A DNA stretch of 64,000 bases, from NCBI GenBank assembly GCA_964023275.1, contig OZ029917.1, positions 31,944,005-32,008,004 on the forward strand, in the 5' to 3' direction. This DNA is from Norana najaformis. Taxonomy: Eukaryota > Annelida > Clitellata > Crassiclitellata > Hormogastridae. Under the pieces are notes generated by a model. The model had not been told where the DNA came from. It saw only the letters and a list, made by a program, of their open reading frames with translations, and searched no databases. Below, piece after piece: positions 38,801 to 49,737 of this stretch (its first letter is position 1; the number at the start of each line of letters is the position of its first letter). The position numbers and the translations under genes were made by a program.

Positions 38801-39190
38801 GAGTAGCCGCTGTCTAGTATCCAAGTCCAGCTCCAGGGTTATTCGTGTTTCGTAGCTGCACCAAGGACTCTGGAGAAATTCCGGAGACATGACGATGATC
38901 GTTCTCTTACTGGTATGGATGCATTTCGTTATATTCTGGAACACTGGAATCCCAAGGTCAAAGTCCCTGTCCGCGTAGCAACACTTGAAGCCATATTCCG
39001 GTAATTCCAGCTTATCCACCACTTCCTTCACCCATTGACGATCTTCATTACAGTGTGAAAAGAAAACATGGTAGAGCTTTCCTGGTGGAAGAGAGGGAGA
39101 ACCAGTTTCCACAGAGATGATGCAAGTATCAGCATTAACCTGACTTTCGTTGCTCACTTTAGCCAATTCCTTGTTACTTTCTTTAGTCAT
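31066..39190 (-). CDS. TIR-domain two-pass membrane protein, paralog 1 (9-exon model, 475 aa)
   Basis: Exons: 39190-38686, 38076-38023, 37010-36898, 35756-35499, 34411-34295, 33554-33519, 32645-32598, 31929-31852, 31284-31066; total 1428 bp, frame kept, all GT/AG. TIR domain about residues 39-165: box 1 YHVFFSHC, box 2 CYADRDFDLG, WCSYE with its conserved Glu 114, and FWERF. A linker holds a YRGCDFC module (about 187-224). Two hydrophobic spans lie at about 253-275 and 283-305, followed by a Cys-rich tail (WCSCTCDK, FYYYDWKPCH, final exon with CCDC). TIR domains signal in innate immunity or cleave NAD+. The 3'-ward exons were found by comparison with paralog 2 at 40.5-49.7 kb. Exon 5-6 borders are the least certain; the transcript could instead stop in exon 4 (35445). 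I do not recognise the whole architecture. Confidence 0.75.
32460..32560 (+). repeat. Family B tail fragment in intron
   Basis: 'gatttgactaagcaccagtgaattagccgg' style text, split here as 'tttgactaagcacc' and 'gtgaattagccggtc', matches the LINE tail near 62.4 kb. It lies in intron 7 of TIR paralog 1. Confidence 0.5.
32800..32850 (+). repeat. Fragment of the 'tatagcgcc' dispersed repeat
   Basis: 'tatatagcgccacttcaaga' followed by 'gaaactcatcacaggc' is the head of the family seen at 10870-11400, 34709-35200 and 45519-45560. Confidence 0.55.
34709..35200. repeat. Dispersed ~490-bp repeat with embedded (AC)n
   Basis: Homologous in order to 10870-11400 (see 'tcgtcaataaacg', 'ggacaggcattc', 'ctcgatgtccagctgg'). 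It lies in intron 4 of TIR paralog 1. A perfect AC dinucleotide run at 34868-34902 is inserted in or expanded from it. Short ORFs on both strands are not genes. Confidence 0.6.
35803..35836. repeat. (TTTA)n microsatellite
   Basis: Uninterrupted TTTA/ATTT repeats in intron 3 of TIR paralog 1, just upstream (in the gene's direction) of exon 4. Confidence 0.9.
35866..35960 (+). repeat. Dispersed repeat family C
   Basis: 'cacttgaagcgaccatcgat' then 'tgatgtcatgggcatt', matching 22262-22380 and 52697-52790. Lies in intron 3 of TIR paralog 1. Confidence 0.6.
36552..36794 (-). other. Open stretch with a duplicated 100-bp core (see 37770-37885)
   Basis: The minus strand reads MSEAMYVIVPAKIFTKLE followed by DAALDFAATAK and about 40 more codons. 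Its first 110 bp recur at 37770-37885 as MSEVMYVIVPAKTFTKLE..IDAALDLAATAN. The copies differ by several substitutions and one 9-bp in-frame insertion. Both lie in different introns of TIR paralog 1 (introns 3 and 2). No flanking splice sites or domain identity were found; it could be an exon of an unknown overlapping gene or a transposon fragment. Confidence 0.45.
37450..37720 (+). repeat. SINE-like repeat (partner at 45240-45470)
   Basis: Shares 'gggaaataaacgaccag', 'gttccg', 'cttgggattcatccattgcc' and 'ggttcag' with 45240-45470 ('ggaaagtaaacggccagg', 'cttggaattcgtccattgcc'). The unit is about 230 bp and lies in intron 2 of TIR paralog 1. Confidence 0.6.
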
Positions 39191-40527
39191 TTTCCCAGAA
39201 AAGTCCTAATTTTTATATTTTAAACTTTTATTCTGACCTACTAAGTCCTCACGAGTGTCCTTTCTTGAATCTTCTGAAATTTGTTTCATGAACTGACAAC
39301 CACAAACTGGTTTTGAGGCCGTTTTCAGACGTCGTCAGAAGAAAAATTTGAAAAGTCTATGTCAAAGGAACTTCTGCGACTGTGAACAGTCTCTAACTTA
39401 TTCTGTATTATTGATGATCCTTACGCAGTCTGTGAAATTTAGCGTTCGTTCTGCTGTTTCATTAAGACGTGTAACGATTTGTTCAGCTGCTTGTTTATCC
39501 ACATTTAGTCTTAATTTCATGGCGACTTAATTTTGCCGAAACATTAACCGAATCCATATAGGCCTACCAAACGCAAATGTTGTATACCTTATACCACAGA
39601 GGACGAGGCCTATATACTTATCAGCTCTGCTAACCTATGCTTGTTGTCAAAATGAGAGAGAATAACATCGAAACACCGAGGCACGAGGGAGTATAACTGT
39701 ATTATATAGAATCGAGAAAGACCAACAGTGATAGAATGAGAGAAAGAGGAACCCAGAAAGAGATACCAGAGAGATAAAATTATACCCTATAATAAGAGAG
39801 AAATCAAGATCCGGTTGTGTAGTATAATTGGGGCACATTGACACAACCATGTAGGTGCGTGCTTCTAAGGTCGGCTAATTGCACACATAAACAGGCTTGA
39901 CCCTGTAGCTCAGACTGGTAAACAGGAGCAGGCGTAGTTCCCAGGGCGTAATTTCCAAGTAGAGGGAAACTTGTCGCCAGTTCCAGCTGAATCTGGGGTC
40001 AAAGGGAAAAGGTTGAGGCTCTCAGAGATTTGGCATGTCGTGCTTGCTGCTTTCCGATTTCTAATAATGCCCTATCGACAGATTTAATGTTCCCTTTAGA
40101 GGGAATACGGAGTTATTATTGGTTTAGGATTTAAACATGTGATTTCTTTTAATATCTGGTCTGAAAATAATTCCAGCTCTTAATTAACACTGCTTCTGAT
40201 CAAAATATTTAATTAAACTTGAAAATTAATACATGTGTCAACCCACTTCTTTAAAAAGTTGGTTAATATTTATTCCAAAGTCACAAATTCATGACATTAT
40301 AGACATAGTTATTCAAAATATAGGCCTAAGCTATGACAGTATTATAATACCATTTATTCGAGTCTTGAATTCAAAATTTCGCATACTAAATAAAGATAAT
40401 GATTAACAAGCAAGCTTCCCTCTGTTAAGTGAGAATGCCAAATAAGTCTAGCATGGTTGCTTTGAGGAAGCTGGATTTGCGAAAGTATGTCTTAGTTTAA
40501 GCACTTGAATAATTAGCAGAGGAAGAA

Positions 40528-43500
40528 TTAGAGGAAGCAGTAGCGTCTCCATGGATGACGACTTCTGACTCCAAAGATGCAATCGCAGCATGACGTTTCC
40601 CCGGACACCAGAATACTTTCTACAAACTGACACAGACACTCTCCCTGGCGAGTATGTCTCTGTTCGCTTGGCGTCACTGATCTTCTGTTGAGCAGAAGCT
40701 GGCAGTATTCGGTCGAATGTTTCACCAGCAGATCCCAGGCTTCAGTCTTCAAACGAATAATGCAACGTAAGCAATCAGCAAAAATAATTTAGCGTTCTTT
40801 AACAGAGTTTGCTATTAGATCTACATTCGTCAACAGCTAGACTTATCGTTTCTACTGAGTTATAACTTCATTTAGGCTGTCGAGGAGTGCCTGCAAGAAG
40901 TTGACATAAGGCCGAACGCATTAGACTTTGCTATGTTGATGATAGAGTTAGCACTTCTTACCTGAATTGTTGTTGAAGTAGCTTCTTGTTGATCCAGAAG
41001 TGATGCGTTGTCCCGAAAGTTATAAGGTATTTCCTGTTAACAAGAATTTTAGCCAATATGTACCTGTGAATGGATAAGGGTGTGTATAGTTGTATGCGAA
41101 GGACAGTTGTAGCTCCAATGTTTAACGACATCTTATGGCATCAAAAGCAGTTGACGTCGCCCTCCTCCTTTAGCCAGGCTTGAAACTGACACTGCCCGAG
41201 TAGGGCAGTAGTGGAGTTTATGCGAAGGGCAAATAACACTGGCCAACACATAATTTGTTGCCTCAAATGTTAGAACTGTTTCTGGGTATATTTGACCTGC
41301 TGATTCCAGAAAAGGCACCAGTTTTCTCCCAGCAGGTCTAGTTTTCGAGATATAGAACATTATGCCATATACCAGTCCTTGCCTCTGCTCGCCCATAAAA
41401 CATAAGGCTATAGCTATAATTATGTAGTGCTCAATTTATTATGTGATACACTAAATAAACATAGTAATACAAATACTTAAAAGAAAATGGTAGTACCTGA
41501 AACTGTACTTATATGATACCAAACAGAACAAGTTTGTTATAAAAATTTCAAGTCATTCGACACCGAAGAAGCTCCTTTTGTACGATTTCCGAGTGTGGCA
41601 TCTGCCGGAACAATCGCGCATAATATTCCAGCAATAGTCTGCCATCATGTGTGCATCCCATCTTCCTTGATATCGATTTTCCATTGTTTTGATGTCTTGG
41701 TGAAATCTTTCACCTTGCTCTTCGCTGAAGTCACCAAGATTCTCTGGAAAGCGATCTAAGTGACTGTGGAGATAATGGACTTTAATGCTCATGTTGCAGC
41801 CAAGCTTGTTGAAATGAAGAAGCATATCCTCTACTAGTTGTGCATAATTGTCTGCCTTCTTGTTGCCAAGAAAATTTTTAGTTACAAGAACAAAGGAAGA
41901 CCAGGCACAAGATTCGATTTCATTCATTGATGGTATGAAAAGTGGGTCATTCATAAGTTGCCTGATCTGTGGACCATCGAAGATTCCAGCCTTCAATTTT
42001 TCCATTGTAATTCCTGGTAACTTGTGTACTATGTATTCGAAGCATGAACCTTCTTTATTCAAAGCCCTGACAAATTGTTTCATCAGGCCTAGCTTTATAT
42101 GTAGTGGTGGCAGTATGATCCTATCTCGTGCCACCAAAGATTCCTTGATTACATTTTGAGCTCAAACCACCATGTCTTTCCTCGAAGGCCAATCTTTTCT
42201 TCTCCAATGTTCATGCTTGGCTCTACTGTCCCAAAGACACAAAAAGCAGGGATACTTTGTGTAGCCACTTTGTTGACCAAGGAGGAAATTTACCATCTTC
42301 AAGTCTACACAAATTACCCATTGATGTTCTTTGTATTTTATCTTTTCCAATACTAAAGAGATGGCATTGTATTCTTCTTTCATCCTGGTGGAGTGACCGA
42401 TTGGAATAGAACCAAATTTGTTGCCGTTATTTAAAAGCACACATTTCAGACTACGTTTTGAACTGTCGATAAAAAGACGCCACTCATCTGGGCTGTAATC
42501 CGACAGACCAATTTTCTTCAATAAGTTGCTGATGTCATTACAGAATACTAGGTTGTTGTCTTCGGTAAAGAATGGCAGCAAATCCTTTTCTCTGTTTCTA
42601 TAAATTGTAATTTTCGTTCCAGGCTGAAGTGCATTCTTTTCCTTTAGTCTGGACGCAAGCAATTCGGAGGACTCTTTGGAAAGATTTAAGTCCCTGATCA
42701 GATCACTCAACTCTTTTTGGTCAAAACGTTCACTGTGTGAAGTTGATTGGAAATCACTGTCACTGCCCCCACTTTCTTCACTTTCGTCATCTTGTCCGAT
42801 ATTGGACATGCAAGTCTCATCGTCTGAGAGCTGAGGTAGTTCGCGAAAAGGTGGAACTGGTACAATATCCGAATGCGGAACAGGTCTCCTGGCTGAAGTT
42901 ATATCAGGGTAAGACAACTTGTGACGATTATTTCGATTGATGCCTATGATATTAACCATACAAAAGTAACAGTCGTCGAAGTGGTCTATCTGTTCCCTCC
43001 AAACCATCGGTACACCAAATTTCAGGCAGCTTCTCTTTCCAATTGTCCAGTGGCGCAATTGTTCAATACAAGTTTTGCATACTGTATGAGGAGCCCATTG
43101 CTTATCTTGATCTCCAAGTTTGACACCAAAATAACCTACATATGCTCTTTTTACAAACTCAGAAATCGGTTTCCTGTTTGCTTTTAGTGTGTATTCCCCA
43201 CAAATGTAGCAGAATATGTCTGGATGGTTAATGCAGCTCCGTCTGGAAGTAGCCATAACCTTAAGGATGTTCGCATCTGAGGAATTAAATGACTAACCTA
43301 AAAAATAGTAAGAACATGTAGTTATTTAATGCTCACATTCACAGATTGTTCTTGCGACCAACTCTTAATATGCCCTAAGACGACTGCGGCTGCTCTAGCT
43401 TTCAGGAGGCGGTTTATATAGGCTATAAATGCTGACTTCAGCATAATCTATTTACATAGTTCGATACCATGAAACGCTGTATAAGCACAAACAAATTCTA

Positions 43501-46500
43501 AATGAGGCCATGAATTTAGTGCTGAGTAAGCTGTAGGCTACGGAATAGTTATTTCGTTGAATCAGCAATATCTCAGCACGCGGCAAGATATGCTGATTTT
43601 ACATTATAAGGATGTAGGCATTATATGAATCAGTAAGAATTATAATTAGCCATAAATAAAGCTTATTATGACATTTTAGTTTTGCCAAAGACATCGTTTA
43701 AAGAGTGGACTGGGTTTTCTTTACAAAATCGACGATATCTCAGAAACTAGACCTGATGCACTCAATCCAATGACATTTTCTGAATCAGCGCCCAAAATTA
43801 CCCCAAGAACAGGTCTAAAACCGAAGGCAACAAGAAAAAAAAATTTTTTCTGTTGGCCAGTGTAATAAATCAAAAAAACTGAGCATGTACACAGTAAAAT
43901 GTGGTGCTTAGCACAGCAGAACAAGGTCCCTTAAGTCTTGTGGGTATTACTGGGAGTAGCCTAAAAGGAACTGATTCATGATAATAGGCCTACTGTTATA
44001 ACCAGGCTTACCAAAGTGACAAAGGTTATATTACCAAGGGCAATTACTGGAAAAATCTACGTGATCAAATTTCAAATGCGAATTAATGTGATGGAAATTC
44101 ACCAGCACATGATCGACTATTTCTCATAAACGAATATAAGCTTATAATATAAGCTTATATTCGTTTATGAGAAGTATTATAACAACAGACTGTTAATGAG
44201 CTAATTTTCTCGAAGCTATGAATTTGAGATAATGGCGATGGGTTGCAATCCAAAACAAGAAAATGCTACTTTTTATAGGTCCATCAAATTATATTCTAAC
44301 TAGAACAGAGATGACCTATTACCAATTATTATGACTGATATGAAAAAGAATTTATTTTTATACCTACCTCATTCGTTGTTCTGTATTGCTCGGTAAGAAA
44401 TATTGTGAGATGCGACTGAAATTTTTAGAAACATTATATAACAAATATGAACTTATTTATGGATTAAAAATCAGTTATCATTGCTGTTTGCACTAGTTTG
44501 ATTCAGGAACAAAGAATCCCGGTAAATGCTATGGTCCAAAATAGGTAAACAGTTTCCAATAAGTTTTCCTTAAGATAACATATGCACTCATATGCAAACG
44601 CGATCTAGTTTGGTTGCCATAATAAATAATAATTATAGCACAATTTAAAACAGTCAAGCAGATTCCAGATGCCTAATTTGATGGATTTATTATTTGTTAG
44701 ACAGTTATGCCTCAATTACTTACATGGCAAGGCCTCCAGTCGTAGTAGTAAAAGATCATCTTGTAAGAAGCGTCTGTAAGGACTCTAACGCTGCTTTATT
44801 TTGTCAAGCAACATTTAACATTTAAATTGCAATAAGAAATAAGCACAAAGCTGAGTAAGTAAGTAAGTAAATAAGTAAGTGAGAATATTCTTTTTTAACC
44901 AATAGCTAATCGCCCAACGGTTTACAAGTATTTAAGAACACAAGAAAAACATCACAGGCAGACAACATCCTAATAATAAAACATTTATGCGTTAAACTAT
45001 CAGCAGTAAGAATAATACGGTCATGGGTGTGGGGCCGAAGGGAATAACTGAGAGTTTTAACTGGCGGTAGTAGCTGTGATTTGGGTTGTTCAAGATTGCT
45101 TTAAAGAGAAGAGCATCGGCCATGCTACAGAGTTCATCTCGTGGATGAAGTCATGAACTCATGGACGCGATGTTGATTTAAACGTATTCAACACAACTGA
45201 ACATTTCCCATGGCGCCTTAGAAATGTGCGATGCGGTAGTCTGTTCCTTTAGCGCACTGGGTCTGTGAGCTAACCGTTGTGGATTTGAGCTTGCTGAGTC
45301 TGCTCCGTGTAACGACCGTTGGAAAGTTCTTTAAGTTGTACACGTTCCCCTGTCACAACAAGCAGTATAATATGGTTCCGCTGCGAGGTGGAAAGTAAAC
45401 GGCCAGGCCTTATATGCCCCAAGTCCACCTTGGAATTCGTCCATTGCCAGGTCAAGGGAAATAAAATAGCGCCATCGTTACCTATTAATTTGTAATTTAA
45501 TTTGTAATTTAGAATGTTTATAGCACCACTTCAAGATAGACTCATCAGAGGCGCTCCCGGCCCAATGTCCAGAGCTAGCAGTTTCACGATTAAACAGGGA
45601 CCTTTTTCCTCACTTATTTTGCCTTTGAAATGATTCTTTTCGTAAAGGATACGGATATCTTATCACATGTGCAGCTGCACCAACCATACTCTTTGACAGT
45701 AACCATTAGGTTTCGTGTGTGGGAGATTCTGCTGCCAAATTCTAACGCCTTTGATAAGCTGTTTGTTGCCTGATCAAAAGTTGCAGATACATACAAATTC
45801 AATGCAGAGTTGAGTCTCAAAATAGGTTTTAAAGCCATGATTTTCCATTATTTAAAGGTTGCTCCACTTCGCTATATTGTGTGTCGTGCTATTTGGTGTG
45901 AGGTAGAACACTATACAATAGAAGAAACAATGGCATTTTGGCTTTCAATAAAAGTAAGTTAATAAGCAGCCTTTTGTAACTGAAAAGTCACATACATTAC
46001 ATTGTTTAGAACTAAAAGCGCGCGTATTTAAAAGAGATTATAACACGAGCAGATAAAATCGACTGGCATGCACAACTAAAGATGACTAAACAGTTTTTGT
46101 AATTAGTAAACTTCTACAGGGATGGTGTCTAATGCACGAGGCATCAACCGATGACGCACCAAAATCAAGCCGCAATCAGGTCAGCTACCCAGAAAGCCAG
46201 TCCGCTGAAACAGAGAGGCAGCCATGGGGTATAAGCAAATTGATAAGGCTAAGTCTGGGGTATAAGCAAATTGATAAGGCTAAGTCTGGGGTATAAGCAA
46301 ATTGATAAGGCTAAGTCTTTAGCTGAGACTGAAATGACACAAGAAACCGAGCAGAACGGACAGTTGCAGGAAAGGAATCCCAAAAACGTAGGAACCGGGA
46401 AAGCCCGTCCACCAAGAACAGTTCTAGTCATTAGCATAACGAGAGGAAGACAATCAGATGACTTAGCTTAATAATGATAGGTCTTTGGAATGATTTCAGA

Positions 46501-49500
46501 TTTTAAGTATTGTTATTGGCCAGAGTTTAATGATTTATAAACTATAACCCCAATTTGAAACAATTTCTTTGCTAGACAGGAACCAATGCAAAGATTTAGC
46601 TCAAAATACAACGATTCATAATTCTACTTTAAAACAGTTTAAATCTTTCAATTCAAGTATGAATATTAGTGACTCACTTTCATTCTGCATGCATTATAGA
46701 AGGTGATGAGAAGAACGATTAACAGGATGAACGATAAAGCAATACTTCCAATGATATATTCCCGCAGTGCAAGACAAAGCGATGCGGTAATAACCACCGT
46801 GATCAATGCAAGTATAATGGAAGCCAGATATAGAGGTTTACTGAAAAACCCATGACATCTGACGTAAAAAACCCGAATTATTGCTGTCACTATTTCTCGA
46901 TATTCACTCGGTGTAACCTGAAACCACGAGTAAAGTAACCCATGATTTACCTCTGAAAAGATCACGGCTCAAAATGACAAACAAGCTAACTACGTTTCTT
47001 GGATGGTCATTGCAATGTTAATTGCCTTCTCGTGTATCGAATCATCTTCTTGAATAATCTTCCACTGAAAATAACTACTGGTGCACCAGAAACAGTTCAG
47101 TAAACAATTCAGCCACGTCTCTTCAGATCTGACAAATAGGGATGATTTAGCGCATGTGCTGGACCTTTAGGAAGCTACATACATACATACGTTTAATGTA
47201 GCATAAATTGTGATTTCGAGATAAGATTTGCAATGAGGGGATCCGGATGGAGTTGCAGCAGAAAAAGACTCTAGTAGACAAGATCAGAAAAAGAAGACTG
47301 ACGAGGTTCGGGCATGTGACTAGGATGGACAACAAGAAATTACCAGCCAGAGAACTCTGCAGCCACATAGAGGGAACACGAAGTCGAGGAAGACAAACAA
47401 AGATATGGATGGAAAATGTAAGAGAAGAACTTAGAGCGCAGTATATGGACATGAGAACTGCCGTTAACACAGTCAGAGACAGAACGAAATGGTCATATCT
47501 TGTTCAAACCTCATCGTCAGCACACACACACACCTGACGGAAGAGAGAAGAACGTATTTTTTATGGGTGCTTGGGATCGGTATATTTATATGAGTTTGCA
47601 ACAAATAAATATGTTTTTATATTCTAAACAGCTTCGTGTTTCAAATCCTAAAACAATGAAGAACCGAGAAACTAATAGAACTGAACATGCTTAAAGGCAT
47701 ATTGTAATTTTAGATTACATGTTTAAATCACCGGCGCAACTACTGCAATAGTTACTGTAGATAAATTATGTAGGCTACAAATGCACGTAGTGTGTTAAGT
47801 GTTGAGAACGAGTATCAATACTTTATATTGAGATGCCTACCTGAATCCCATGTCGCATTAATTCGTTGGGCATAAACTCAGCTACAGAAACTGGACAGTA
47901 GTCACATCCTCTATAGACTGTCACTTCAACAATTTCATCTGTGCTGTGGAAGTCTTTAAATTGAATTACAAAACCGCATTACTTGAGTCGTTGTGGCTAG
48001 ACAATGCATTCCATGTGAGTCCGTAATTCAAGAGCATGTAGCAGCCAACAATTGTCGATTTTTGTTCAGAATAATAACAAAAACTGACTAATTTTAGCTG
48101 CCATGGTTAGAATAGTTTAATGCTTAGGTAAGGCACATTGGCATAACAGCGACTCTGGACCTACAAATGCCTGTGCCAAAATGTAATCGTAATCTTGAAC
48201 TCAAAATTACTAAAGCGCTATTTAAAGCTAAGCGCAGAGCACCAGCTTATTCACGAGCGCTGCGCCAAGTCAATGGGATTGTCCAAAGATGTTAGGTCAA
48301 GAACCAAGTCCGGTTGCCAGAAGACCAGAGAGAGAAGGGGAGAGGAGCTGTTAGGGTGGATTGGGTTCAAGCTGAGAGAAATGCATCATTTAGAGATTCG
48401 GTAGGGTAAAGGCCATTTTGATAATCCTGCAAAAGGCATAAAATTTGAAATTATGCCTCTGATCATCCTTAAATATTACAGGCAAAGAAGCAATCTTGTG
48501 TTGGGTTGCAGTTCATGTTTTTCAAAGACATTTAATTTCGTTTAAACTAAGGAATGGCGTTTTCTAACAAAATGTTACTTACACGGGTTGAACTGGAATG
48601 GGATGCAGGCCATTATTGCATCACTTCCAACATTTGCCGGAATGACTGAAGTGAACGAATCTGTAATTAGCATTTAAATAATAATCGGTTAGAATCTTTC
48701 CTCTGTTAAGGCCTATACTCACTTGTGGTGCCGTAGTTGCGAAACTCAATTCTATAACTATCCTATTACTTAATGATTGAAATTTATCTTTGCAACTAAC
48801 CTGCGCAGCATAATTTATCTTCTATACAATCGCCTCTCACTCGTAAACCGTAAATAAAATCACATGACTATATAAAAAGTAAATAAGTAAATAAATGAGC
48901 ATTTTTTAATTTAAACAATTGGTAGGAAAGAAGGCTGATAGGAACATACGGTGAAAATTTTATCCAAAATCAGTCCTAGAGTTCACTTTAATGATCTTCA
49001 AAAGATAACCTCTGGTCAATAATGGACTAAGTCACAAATGACATCCCATGGCGTGTAATAACCCTAATGAGTTTCCTGTAAACATAATTGACAGCATTCT
49101 TAATACAACAAGAGGTCGAGAAAGTGAAATTGCTAACACTTCAGGCCAATGCCTGCCTCTCAAGGCTAGCTTAAGTGATTGCTCTTCTTCCGCTTTACTT
49201 TTTACTGGAAATACACTTACCATCTTCTGCAATTGCTGCCACAAATCGTTCCCAGAAATGTTCATTCTCCACCTCCATGTAAGACAGTCTCCCAATGTAT
49301 TGTGGAACCTTGCAGTGGCGGAGCATCACTGGAATGAGTAGCCGTTGTCTAGTATCCAAGTCCAGCTCCAAGGTTATTCGTGTTTCGTAGCTGCACCAAG
49401 GACTCTGGAGAAATTCCGGAGACATGACGATGACCGTTCTCTTACTGGTATGGATGCATTTCGTTATGTTCTGGAACACTGGAATTCCAAGGTCAAAGTC

Positions 49501-49737
49501 CCTGTCCGCGTAGCAACATTTGAAGCCATACTCCGGTGATTCCAGCTTATCCACCATTTCCTTCACCCACTCTCGGTCTTCGTAGCAGTGTGAAAAGAAA
49601 ACGTGGTAGAGCTTTCCTGGTGGAAGAGATCGAGAATCGTATTTTGCAGAAGAGTCCGTTGGCTGATTTCGCGTTTCGTTTCTGCTGCCTACTTCATCAG
49701 ATACACGGCTGTTGATCTGCTTCTTTTCGACTGCCAT
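40528..49737 (-). CDS. TIR-domain two-pass membrane protein, paralog 2 (9-exon model, 479 aa)
   Basis: Exons: 49737-49221, 48660-48583, 47953-47841, 46917-46678, 45769-45653, 44759-44724, 44415-44368, 41033-40962, 40746-40528; total 1440 bp, frame kept. Exons 3, 5, 6, 7 and 9 have exactly the same lengths as in paralog 1 (113, 117, 36, 48 and 219 bp) and all nine share phases. The start is the ATG before AVEKKQINSRV. The TIR core is nearly identical to paralog 1, including WCSYE. The YRGCDYC module, two hydrophobic spans and the WCSCTCDK, YYYDWRPCH and CCDC motifs are all retained. Exons 2, 4 and 8 are strongly diverged. Intron 7 contains DNA transposon copy 2 in the same transcriptional orientation. 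If exon 4 read through its donor it would stop at 46666. Function unknown beyond TIR signalling or NAD+ cleavage at a membrane. Confidence 0.75.
41115..41225 (+). repeat. Dispersed repeat family A
   Basis: 'cgccctcctcctttagccag', 'cactgcccgagtagggcag' and 'gtggagttt' match 57855-57957 and, inverted, 54010-54112. Transposon copy 2 begins 12 bp after it. Class uncertain; possibly a SINE with a conserved core. Confidence 0.7.
41237..43862 (-). mobile_element. 2.6-kb DNA transposon, copy 2 (in intron 7 of TIR paralog 2)
   Basis: Plus-strand ends CACTGGCCAAC at 41237 and GTTGGCCAGTG ending 43862; 2626 bp, the same length as copy 1. Flanked by TAA (41234-41236) and TAA (43863-43865), a perfect 3-bp target duplication. 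The element's gene runs on the minus strand, the same direction as the host TIR gene, so its internal TATA box (43413-43420) and polyadenylation signal (near 41437-41442) are in sense with the host transcript. Confidence 0.92.
41553..43256 (-). pseudogene. Transposase of copy 2, one nonsense codon
   Basis: Identical in layout to the copy 3 gene but with a G-to-T change giving TGA at 42164-42162, right after SRKDMVV, so only 364 of 567 codons are read. The rest stays in frame to 41553. Unlike copies 1 and 3 it has D at codon 264 (42467-42465; FI-D-SSK), which I believe is the family consensus. It also keeps the WSS tripeptide deleted from copy 3. Confidence 0.88.
44121..44173. repeat. 53-bp perfect palindrome
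   Basis: Two 26-bp arms beginning TTCTCATAAACGAATATAAG and its exact inverse, separated by a single base. It lies in intron 7 of TIR paralog 2. It is AT-rich; no terminator-like T run follows in an obvious way. Confidence 0.95.
45240..45470 (+). repeat. SINE-like repeat (partner at 37450-37720)
   Basis: Shares ordered blocks with 37450-37720, notably 'ttcgtccattgcc' near its end. Lies in intron 5-distal sequence of TIR paralog 2 as read on the minus strand (between exons 6 and 5). A short 'tatagcacc' repeat head follows at 45519. Confidence 0.55.
46128..46205 (+). repeat. Short dispersed repeat (partner at 7930-8005)
   Basis: 'gatgacgcaccaaaatcaag' and 'caatcaggtcagc' match the OS9 intron copy. 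Confidence 0.5.
46226..46318. repeat. 31-bp tandem repeat, 3 identical copies
   Basis: The unit beginning 'ggggtataagcaaattgata' starts at 46226, 46257 and 46288 with no mismatch, so the expansion is recent. Lies in intron 4 of TIR paralog 2. Confidence 0.95.
47230..47540 (+). pseudogene. LINE C-terminal fragment in intron 3 of TIR paralog 2
   Basis: Encodes RKRRLTRFGHVTRMDNKKLP, then HIEGTRSRGRQTKIWMENV and VRDRTKW, the familiar C-terminal end of RTE/I-type LINE polyproteins, closing in a short (CA)n run at 47519-47533. Only the last ~95 codons are present. Inserted antisense to the TIR gene. Confidence 0.8.
48185..48330 (-). repeat. Family B tail fragment
   Basis: Reverse complement carries 'gcgcagcgctcgtgaataag' and 'ctggtgctctgcgc', with 'cggacttggttcttgacc', matching the LINE tail. 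Lies in intron 2 of TIR paralog 2. Confidence 0.55.
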
